From Phallusia fumigata (Eukaryota > Chordata > Ascidiacea > Phlebobranchia > Ascidiidae), in the NCBI GenBank assembly GCA_008931825.1, contig QXVZ01028384.1, positions 1 to 28,706 of the forward strand: DNA of 28,706 nt, read 5' to 3'. Of the stretch, positions 19,992 through 28,706 are shown piece after piece. Under the pieces are notes generated by a model, which was given only the letters and a program-made list of their open reading frames with translations, did not search any database and was not told where the DNA came from. The stretch's first letter is position 1. The number at the start of each line of letters is the position of its first letter. A program made the translations under genes and the position numbers.

Positions 19992-20536
19992 AAATTTGAC
20001 AAACCAAGCTCCAGTTTCTGATAATCTAACACGGGTATCTGTACGGTTCCAATATCTGCACAGATCTCTCGTAATCAGCATAGTAAGGAGCTTCCCCCCA
20101 TTAGTGTGGGCGATCAAAATTAATTTTGAGATACCTTTTGTCTTTCGATTCAAATGAGGAATAGGCCACTTGATAAAACTATGAATTGAAAACACACGTG
20201 ACCAAGATAATGAGGAAATTTCTAGATCCCCGAATGCTCTAACTTCGACTATGCTGGCACTATGTTTTAAACTGCACTACTTGACAGCGCTCCAACAGAC
20301 TTTTGGACCCACTGAACCAGTTAACTGGTAGTTTACCTTTGCATGCACTCACGTGGAGTCTGCATAGAAAGGGAGGGCAGTACGCATCGAAAAGCAACAC
20401 GAATTCCGTAAACCTCTTGCTCGCAAACAACAAACTGTCTTTTTAGTAACTCATCCGCCGTCTGCGGTGACTTGTGTAGCCGTCGGCAAAATGTTTGCAG
20501 GTGGAATTTACTGGCAATATGACAGCTGTGACTTAA

Positions 20537-20767
20537 CCCTTTAACTCCTGCTATAAATCACTGACGCTTTGCAGTCACTTCACAGCAGCTTTTATGGCAC
20601 TACATGGTTCATGTGACAGCTTTATAACATGCAAATGATCAGTTGGACTGCTCAATTGGCCCTCTGAACTTCCTGCTCCACAAGTTGAAACTGGTGTTAG
20701 AGCGTGCAGGGGCTTCAGCATATGGAACTTATCAATATTTGATATTAAATTGAAATGTTGTGTGGGG
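20537..20767. mobile_element. Possible piggyBac-type MITE, 231 bp
   Basis: TTAA lies at both borders (20533-20536 and 20768-20771), and the ends begin CCCTTTAAC and, read from the right, CCCCACAC. TTAA target sites and CCC-starting ends fit piggyBac elements. The inverted repeat is only three to four bases, so chance is not excluded. Confidence 0.3.
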
Positions 20768-20790
20768 TTAATGCCCTGAAATCTCCATTT

Positions 20791-21765
20791 TCATTTCAAC
20801 ATGTTTGAAATATTTTCATGTTTTTCACTTCTCAACGTGCTGATCTTGCGGTAGCTAGCATCTAAACCACTTTTCTACGACCTATTAGACATAGTATTAG
20901 CAGTAAAATATGTAACTGCACATATTGCTTCGTTCTGACAAGTTTATCATTTCATAGCTACTGTTCATGTCTTCTTTATGCAATACTTTGTGCGGTTCAG
21001 TCCTTCAAAACTTTACACCTAAACCGAGTTAACACAACTGGACGCCTAAATTGTGTTGCTAAGTGATGCCACTAACGTACGCTACAACTCATAGGGTGTA
21101 ATTAAATCGCGTATATGTAATTAGGTGGCGCCATTGCTGACCTCGATTGGGTTGAGAATTAGCAACAATTCTGACAATATAGCATAGCAAGCGACCGAAC
21201 GTCTTATTAGCAGGACAACAAAAGTAATTATCTACTGATTATGATGCCGACGATAGTTATTGCAGTTGTAACCTTTTTATAAGCAAGTCAAAATTGATTG
21301 TTTTGTTTGTTTTACCCACTGGCCGTAGTTTGTTTTATAGCGAGAGGATTGAACAGTCTAAACAGAACATAAATCGATATGTTTAAACTCTCAGCCTTTG
21401 TTGCNATATAGCATAGCAAGCGACCGAACGTCTTAATAGCAAGACAACAAAAGTAATTATCTACTGATTATAATGCCGATGATAGTTATTGCAGTTGTAA
21501 CCTTTTTATAAGCAAGTCAAAATTGATTGTTTTGTTTGTTTTACTCACTGGCCGCAGTTTGTTTTACAGGGAGAGGATTGAACAGTCTAAACAGAACATA
21601 AATCGATATGTTTAAACTCTCAGCCTTTGTTGCAGCACCTTTTTGATGTACTTCAGCTCGTAGTCTTATTCCGACAGCTAGCCAAAGAGCAGTTATTTGT
21701 CTGTTTGTTGTTCCAACCGCAAATCCCCCTTGAGATGTGTTTTCTTGTTTGTCATTTTCACTCAT
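20791..21765 (-). CDS. Weak two-exon gene candidate
   Basis: Exon 1, 21549-21765, starts at an ATG four bases after TTTGCTTTGCTAG and encodes MSENDKQENTSQGG..., ending at a GTGAGT donor in phase 1. Exon 2, 20791-20861, follows a GTTTAG acceptor in phase 1 and encodes NASYRKISTLRSEK... to TGA. The AG just before the ATG could be an SL trans-splice acceptor, which ascidians use. Against it: the allelic copy at 21177-21404 changes three bases within the coding part, and all three change the amino acid (P/A, V/I, A/T). That gives no sign of constraint. No family recognised. Confidence 0.25.
21177..21633. repeat. Assembly duplicate around N at 21405, diverged (228 bp)
   Basis: 21177-21404 and 21406-21633 match end to end with 8 single-base differences (about 3.5 percent) and no indels. 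This looks like two haplotypes placed in series. Confidence 0.9.
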
Positions 21766-23893
21766 TAAACTAGCAAAGCAAACACCCCCCGGGCGTTGAG
21801 CGCTCAGTTTCAAAAAATAGACCTCCACGACCATGACACTGCAAAAACGCGAAGTTACAGAAACAATGTGATGTGTTTATTTATTTATTTGTATAAGCTA
21901 GTTGTAATTAGGGATACAGTGGCAATTTATAGATGCCGGAACTCTCTGCGTAAACCTACTACAATACTCTTTCCCTTTCCCAGACCCCAATGACCCATTG
22001 TTCACTTGGGGAAGATGACCGACGCTGTACCATGTGATATGGCCAAGCCAATTTGACGGGACGTTCTATTTGTAAGGAGTTCTTGTACAAAACAAGCTTT
22101 GCGTTTCAAAGACAAACAAATTTGAAAATAAATAACTAAATAAGAAAGAGCCTTATATAAAAATATATACCACTTGAAACTAGCTGCAAATCTGATAGCC
22201 TGCAGATAACCAGCAACATAAGTATACGTTTCATTACCAGAAAGTTACAATCTGTATTGCGTTTGCCATGATTTATGTAGAACCAGTAAACAGTGGGAGA
22301 CGATTAATCGCAAAAGGTAGATTAAAATTACATAACTGAAAAAAAACGGTAGTATTATAAGCTGAACACAGTTCTGCACCACAGAACAATATAGCATTGA
22401 TGCCAGTTTTAACACTACAAGCCACCAGATTACTTCAAAATATTTCAATTGCAACTTGTTGACAGTTGCTGGTGTCGTTGTTATTGTTGCGATTTGAAAG
22501 GGATAGCCAAAGTTATGTACCATTTTTGAAATACGAAACTATGATATTTCTGTGCGACAAATTGTTTTGCTTCGTTTTCAGCATTCGGAAAAATTAGGCC
22601 TAAAGGTAACATAGTAAAAAGGTATAGGCGATTTTAGCAATAAAAAAATGGGCGACGCGATCCATGACAAAACACTTTAAACTAACATTTTTTGTGAGTT
22701 TGACAACAATGTGGTTGCAAGCGATTTTTCTTTGTGAAACAGATTCCTTCCACATTATCACGAGTGAGTGTGAGACCTAATGGCTTTTCACGTTACATAT
22801 GACGATAATTATGGTCACTCACAGTAAAAGTACACATTACCTAAAACTACTGCTACTAACAGTTTTTTGTATGCTATTCGTTTGCATATCCGCATTGATT
22901 GCATGCTAATATAGTTCGGCGTATGGTCGTGGGTTTGTATTTTACAAACCAGAAAAAAAATAAATAAAAAAATATCAGTTTCGTTAGCAAATAAAAACTT
23001 CACTTTAGAAAGCACCTGCATTGAGAACGGTCAGTGGCCTATTTAAGCAATAAAACGCACATCAAAAGCAGGGATCGGTAACGTTTTCCAAAACAAGATC
23101 AGCAGGGTATCAGCGGCACGAACTAATGTTAAATATACAACTCCATACCCTTTACTGTTAACAATGTTGATAAAACTTACGAATTTAGGGTAATTCAAAT
23201 CAGACTTTGACTTATTTATCAATTAGTTAATCCGAACGAAAGCAGGAACAGTGAAAATGAAAAAATAGTAGGAAAAGAGTTTTCAAATAGTAGGAAAAGA
23301 GCGATTTGTAAGGGGCTAGGGGAGCGGAAATGTCCGGCGGGCTGATACGTTGCCGTACCCCTCAAAGCTTTTCAAAAACAGTCGGCTTCCAAGAAGCGTA
23401 ATGTAAAACACTTGAGGTCGTTACTTTTTTCGACAATTTGAATAGCATAAGTATTTACCGCACTAAGTGTTCTATTATTGTCCAGTGTTTCACACTGCTC
23501 GAGCACGCCACCCTGCGACAACGCAACCGTTTGGACAATACCAGACGGGGGAGCTATCAAGAATGTAGCGTAGTTGAGTCCTAATTTTTGACCAGAATTC
23601 GTGCAGTACAGTGTGTTGAGGTGGTGGAGGCTTTCATTTGACATTCCTTGTGTTAAGATGCTTTATTTGATCCGTCTTGTTCTTCCATCTGCAACAAAAT
23701 AGAATGCTGTTGATAGAAATACCGAACAATCACATGCAACAGATGTCGGTTATTTGCTTTTTCCCCGGAGCCACACAGCCTAGGCCAGACCTGGTCATTG
23801 TACGACCCTCCGATTGACTCCCACCTGTCCGTTTAGGCTTTTAGGATTTACAAATAAACATATTTGATTGGATAAATGACATTTTTGGTGAGG

Positions 23894-24087
23894 CGGTGTT
23901 TTCCAACAGGTGGTACGCGAACACCTAGTGGGCATTAAACTAAATTACGTTCTTTGTTGCATTTGGATTATTCAATTCAGAAAATAAAAAAGTTATCTGA
24001 ACAAAAATACTTTTTTTGGAACTAGGTGGAAAGCGACGACAGTGCGTTACCTTCAAGTGGTACGCGACCACAAAAAGGTTGGAACTG
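23894..24087. mobile_element. Possible hAT-type element, 194 bp
   Basis: The left end reads CGGTGTTTTCCAACAGGTGG and the right end, reverse-complemented, CAGTTCCAACCTTTTTGTGG, followed by GTCGCGTACCACTT. Both carry the GGTACGCGA motif nearby. The end sequences are hAT-like, but the flanking 8-mers do not match, so the borders are uncertain. Confidence 0.35.
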
Positions 24088-24417
24088 TAATGTAAATGCA
24101 ACCTTACCTTTCATTGCATAGCCCTAATATACACTCTATCCAGCTTGTCAAAATAGTGCTTTTGCTGCTAATTGTTAGGAAATACAATTTATTTATTTAT
24201 TTATATTGTACAAAATTAAGTTAAGCCATTCGACCGGGGCCTACACAATATTTTATATTTCCAGACCTAGGCAGTAGAATTAGCTGGTACAAGGGAAAAT
24301 TGTTTCTGGTGTAAGTGCAGTCGTCTCTGCTGTGGCAACGTGGCAAAGGGTTTGCGGACAAATTCCATGAACCAAAATACCGCGCGAATATGAGATCCGT
24401 GATCAGTTATATTCTAA

Positions 24418-24540
24418 ATCAAAAACATAACTGCCAGAGAACTTGTATACAGTGAAGGCGTTTTATAGCAAACATTTTAACTATCACAACCAGCAAAGCA
24501 AAGTCGTATGCGCTGTGACGTCATAAGCGATTTAACAATA
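24418..24540 (+). repeat. Dispersed repeat, copy 2, ending in a CRE-like site
   Basis: The first 80 bp align with 18716-18801. Just beyond, TGACGTCATAAGCGATTTA (24516-24534) is the exact reverse complement of 12471-12489. Confidence 0.5.
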
Positions 24541-25819
24541 ACTTGATGTGACAATGCCTTTGTCTTTGTATTTCACCAGTTTTTTGGTTAAAAAGTCATT
24601 CTGTGAATAAAGCTGGACAGGAAGGTCGTACTTTCGTCGCTTAGCTTAAGAATTCGCTACGGACGTCGCGCTTCTCTAGTCGTGCAGGAAAATTAGTACG
24701 CGACACAGCTGTTACCACCAGAGGAAAAATGTCACCACGTAAATTTCTGCTTTTGAAAAAACTGGCAAACAATTAGGGGAAGCCAGTGAGACGACTTCAA
24801 CGAAATCTAACGCCAGATTGAGAACAAAGCATAACACAATGCTTCGTGGTATAGAACAGCAAGTTTTAATTTCATATGAGTTAAAATCTAAACATAAAAA
24901 GTGAGTAGTGAAACCAACCGAGTTACAATATACTTTGTATTGTATTAATTATCAAAATTTTAAACTTTTTAGTGATCTACTTTGTTAAACGTTGCTGTTT
25001 TTGAAACTTCGGGTTTAGGGGGCGGAGGGGTTAACCAATGGGTCAACCGGGGTAAAACGTTAAAGTGTATAACTTCAGACACCCTTTCTATCATGTTTTT
25101 CCAAGGAAAAAAACAAACGTCTTTATGTTTAACCTGACCAAACGGGAGCAACAAACCGAAGTTACAAAGAAAAAGAACAAAACTATTAACAAACACATGT
25201 GAATTATATGCTTGCGCATATTTGCCCCTGGGATCTGCCCTGAAGCTTTCATGCAGGCCAACGATAACGGCACAATCGTGTAGGAATCATAGAACACCAG
25301 GCCTGCAAGAGGCGTTATACCGTATCATAGTCGGCCTTCCCAGCATCCATTCTACAGTCAGCAAGGCATGGCTAGTATTTATCGATTTTTTACATTTTTA
25401 TTTTTGGGACCTCTCACAGAGGTTATAAAGAACTTTTAATCCGAAAACCATACACATTGCACATGTTTTGTATGGAGAACCTGCTTAAATTTGCCTAAAG
25501 CCGAAATGATTGAGCGAAATAGAGGTTAAACGTTGTCGGAAGTTAAACTCATGATCTACAACGCAAAAAGTTGATAAAACGACATGTTCCAAATTTTTGT
25601 CCCGTGAAAATATGTTAGATTTGGGGTTTAACAAAGTATACTAAAGAAAACCCCTAAAAAGTTACGTTTTTATGTTTTTTTGCCACCGCTGAAGCTAGTT
25701 GTGCAAGTAACCCACGAAAAAGTGTTAAGTAACCGATTAAGGTAATTTTAACCAGCGCTTTGTAAAGCTGTTAATAAGTACCCGGCAATGCCCCTATGAG
25801 TAAATATTTAAACTCTCAC

Positions 25820-27437
25820 CTTTTTCTTGAACGCAGCATAATGTTCGTTCATTGCCTTTAACTTCTCCTTGAGTCTGTCACGTTCTTGGGTTAAATGCTT
25901 CACATTTTCTGTTGGCAAATGTTTTTTTCAGTACTTCCATCACAGTAATAAATGGGGTATGATTTGAAAAAACAAAAGTCCAACTGACCATTCAGTTTTC
26001 TCATGTTTTCGTCTTTGTTTTTTATTTCCTCGGCAACTGCGCTTTTCAGTTTTTCATCCACCTGGAAAATGTATTTTATATAACGCCGCCCGAAAACATA
26101 AACTGAACGTTTAAGCAAGCAAGGCATTAAAATGGTTTACAGTGATATTTTACCCCACAATCATTACACCAATTTTCGAGTCAAAAATTTTCCAACTACA
26201 TTGGATTCAGTACGGCATGGTTTTCATCCTAACATGGATCGGGGAATCAAGAGTCCTTAGTCTAATTCTAGGCTAGTCGTTTTATAGCATGCGATTTTCC
26301 TAGCTGCAACCATTTCGTTTTTAAATGCCTAGATATTCTCAGTGAGACAGGATTACTCTATCCAGGGGTGCATAACCTTTTCGCTATTTCCGGTCACATA
26401 ACAGACTTTTTTTCAGTAACGACCGCCAGTTTTCAGTAACGAAGCTTTTTGTGATTAAAGTACTAAGATTTATCTTACAATATCTCATTTACTCGTGCCT
26501 AAAGGTACAAAGGAATGTCATGATGTTACAGTTACATAGCCATTGTACGGCAACCATTACATGCATGTTAATCTACATGTACGCAGCCTCATAAATTAGT
26601 ATCCGCCGTCTCAGGTGGTGTACTTTTGCCCGACAGTATTTCCGGGTGCCCTTTAGTTTGCAAGTTACCAAGAAACAATATCAACAGAGCCTACAACAGG
26701 CGGTCAACGGTATCAATTTTAGAAAAGTCGTTCATTTGCAAATCGCATAGTCCCGAAACCTTAACCACATTCCTTGACTATAATCCGGTTTATCATATTT
26801 CCTACAAATTACAACGCAACAACCAATATAGCGTCGTTACGACATCAGCACATCTCACCTTTTTTTGAACTTTCTTGTTCAAACTTTCCGCGCTTTCTTC
26901 AACTTTCCTGCTGCATTCATCTTTGATCTGGGCAATTCTGATTTCGCTTTTTTCAAGTTCATTGATTCTCTTCCTATCCACGGCGCTTGTCAGCCCTCAA
27001 AATGAATACGGAAAATATCAGGTAACTTTTTTTAAAGATGTCAACCGGCAAATTTTGGCTTATGTGTCGATATGCCTTAAAACTCAAAAAAGGCTTTTCA
27101 GCATGTACATCAAGAGCTGGTTAAAAGTCAGGTTTGTGCAGTCAACCGTAAGGTTTTAGAAATCTTAACAAAATTGGGATAATTTTAAAACCGACGCACG
27201 TTTTTTACAATTATTTACAGTACGTTGGTGTTTAGTACCAAAAAGGTTTTATACAATTATACACTTACACAACAACGCGAATTGATTGGTTCGCAAGTCA
27301 TTTTTACGTTGTTTTAGGCCTATACCACGCAGCAAACACATGTTTACCAGGCACTTACAATTTGCGAAAACTCCAAAAGCGATGAAGATGAACAGAGCTG
27401 TACCAAGCCGGTACATAGTTCGTTCGTGTAAGACCAT
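25820..27437 (-). CDS. Secreted coiled-coil protein, 3'-partial
   Basis: Exons: 27359-27437, 26859-26995, 25989-26061 and 25820-25908; donors GTAAGT, GTGAGA, GTCAGT and GTGAGA; phases 1, 0, 1, 0, all consistent. Exon 1 encodes a signal peptide (hydrophobic TALFIFIAFGVFA, about residues 13-25; starts at 27437 or 27416 are both possible). Residues about 30-126 are charged and heptad-like (RKRINELEKSEIRIAQIK, VDEKLKSAVAEEIKNKDEN, LTQERDRLKEKLKAMNEHY), a long alpha-helical coiled coil. I infer a secreted or membrane-anchored oligomer. The helix resembles many coiled-coil families and I assign none. The 3' end is unresolved: a phase-0 frame at 25654-25767 (LYKALVKITLIGYLTLFRG..., stop TAG) would follow a 52-bp intron and give a hydrophobic C-terminus, but this is only a candidate. 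Confidence 0.65.
26363..26440. repeat. hAT-like end and short duplication in an intron
   Basis: CAGGGGTGCATAACCTTTTC resembles a hAT terminus, and TTTTCAGTAACGA is repeated about 20 bp apart near 26410-26443. No right end was found. It lies in intron 2 of the secreted coiled-coil gene. Confidence 0.25.
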
Positions 27438-28627
27438 CGTTCAGTTCCCTCTATCCGCAAGCAAGCAAACAACTTTGTCCTTTTCTGTCCTTTTGTTTGC
27501 ACACCATCAACGTGAAACTTAAGCCATTAACTATTATCCAGTACGACACAAGAATCACACCTAAGTTAGTCTGAAACAAGTTAAGTGTAGAAGTTGAATA
27601 ACGTTACTCTAGTAGGTTAAACCTGACTTTAAACGGCTTATTTTTGTGTTTAAGTAAATATTGTTTTTTTTCAAAAATATACGAAGAGAAGAATGTGCAA
27701 ACGTTACACACACATCGTACTTTAGCAGTAATACAACTATTCAGAACTACCGAATCCTGTCCAATAACAGGTTTATAATGCCGTAGGCCCTTTCATAAAC
27801 AACGGTAAACTTTCCTACTGCAGATGAAACATTGTACTGCATTATTTTACCGCTTGAAAGGCAAGAGTTGGTTTACAAGCCACCGCTATAGCTTTTGGGG
27901 AAAACCTGAGCTCGTCGCACACACGCAGTCTATTCTGGTATGCGTTCACTCATGCGCAACCAACCGTATAAGCACGATGGCAGAAACATCGTTACGTATC
28001 CGGTTTTGCAGTAGCGCAGTTGCATGCACAGCTTGGCACGCCAAAGCGGGTTCCGCGACGAGCTTCGGCCAATCTCCCGTTGCAAACCTTTTTAGAATTT
28101 GACTGAAATTTGTTTAAAAGCAACGATTTTAGGGATAACGGATTTTTAAATGTAAGCGAATATTTCAAAACTTGCATTTAGTCCAAATAAAAACAGTAAC
28201 AAACTATTTAATTCAGAGCTTTGGGCCAACAACCTTTAAAAAGGCCGTTCGCTTTTTATCATAAATTTTCATCTGCACAACCAATCAGACATTTTACAGA
28301 AATATTACAAAATGTGAAGCTTAAACGACAACCTATTTTATTCCAGCTACAGGTTTTCTTGTGGCTAGGTGGTATTTTACCACAATAGGCTGCAGATATT
28401 AGGTTCTGGGAAACAGGCTAAAGCCTCCCTGACCGCATACATACGTTTGTAAACATGCGCAATACTGTACATCGGTCTGAGGGAGGGAACTGAAAGACGT
28501 CGTCTTTTCTTTGACATCATCTGAATATGACTAACTACGCCTTATTACTCACTTGTTTGTACTCTTATCATCTGCTTCAAAACACAGCAGCAATTTTACA
28601 CTAAATAACTTGATTTCCTTGGTACAG
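27438..28627. other. Divergent intergenic region
   Basis: This lies between the start of the minus-strand coiled-coil gene and the plus-strand exon at the window edge. No TATA box is evident upstream of 27437. A frame at 27824 follows a good acceptor (TTTCCTACTGCAG) and could end at GTATGC (27939), but its 38 residues show no recognisable features. Confidence 0.35.
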
Positions 28628-28706
28628 CTGTTTCCAGCACAATACAACCAGCAATGTACATACGACCCTATGCAGCCATTTCGTGCCCCATGGGAACAGC
28701 CTACTT
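28628..28706 (+). CDS. Pro/Gln-rich exon, cut by window edge
   Basis: After the acceptor TTCCTTGGTACAG the frame reads LFPAQYNQQCTYDPMQPF and then RAPWEQPT, open to the end. All three frames are open over these 79 bases. This one was chosen because its composition resembles the disordered, Pro-rich N-terminal exons of the zinc-finger gene at 682-1534. No domain is visible. Confidence 0.45.
   Translation, partial: MFPAQYNQQCTYDPMQPFRAPWEQPT

Larger units (their letters stand above)
21835..25653. other. Region without a confident gene
   Basis: A 90-codon minus-strand frame at 23372-23644 has no good acceptor and no recognised domain. (TTTA)n runs occur near 21872 and 24188. A hAT-like pair of ends lies at 23894 and 24087, and a dispersed repeat at 24418-24540. 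The remainder is AT-rich with nothing I can identify. Confidence 0.4.

Noticed and set aside
23372..23644. 90-codon minus-strand frame as terminal exon of the secreted coiled-coil gene
   Set aside because: A stop lies shortly upstream, the only nearby acceptors do not fit the phase, and no linking exons were found over 2 kb.
25222..25428. Helix-turn-helix-like plus-strand frame suggesting a transposase remnant
   Set aside because: The resemblance is limited to a few residues, with no catalytic motif or terminal repeats.

Overview
The window looks like nuclear DNA of an invertebrate chordate, most likely a solitary ascidian such as Ciona. This is an inference. It rests on AT-rich sequence, compact genes with short GT-AG introns (52 to about 900 bp), a four-pass membrane gene recognisable as TP53I11, and assembly joins that carry unmerged and partly allelic duplicates, as expected from a highly polymorphic animal. 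No bacterial, viral or organellar features were seen.

Layout. (A) 1-5061, plus strand: most of a five-finger C2H2 zinc-finger gene, split by introns that hold small hAT-type elements and diverged tandem repeats. (B) 5031-6532, minus strand: an unrecognised multi-exon gene whose stop lies inside the last exon of A, so the two coding regions overlap tail to tail by 31 bp. Weaker candidate exons lie up to 7131. (C) 8488-11136, minus strand: a complete five-exon TP53I11 homologue, the best-supported gene here. (D) 11137-about 20500: mostly non-coding sequence with repeats, a 231-bp inverted-repeat element, a CRE-like palindrome and two doubtful exons. (E) 20791-21765, minus strand: a weak two-exon gene candidate. 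(F) 25820-27437, minus strand: a signal peptide followed by a three-exon coiled coil, with the 3' end unresolved. (G) 28628-end, plus strand: the start of a Pro/Gln-rich exon cut by the window edge.

Nine of the ten single N characters sit between two direct copies of the same 51-230 bp. These are overlapping contig ends that were not merged, so apparent duplications and several long reading frames at those points are artefacts. One pair differs at 8 of 228 positions, which looks allelic.

I see no operon or shared pathway among these genes. The zinc-finger protein is a likely nuclear DNA-binding protein, the TP53I11 homologue a membrane protein, and the coiled-coil protein a likely secreted one.
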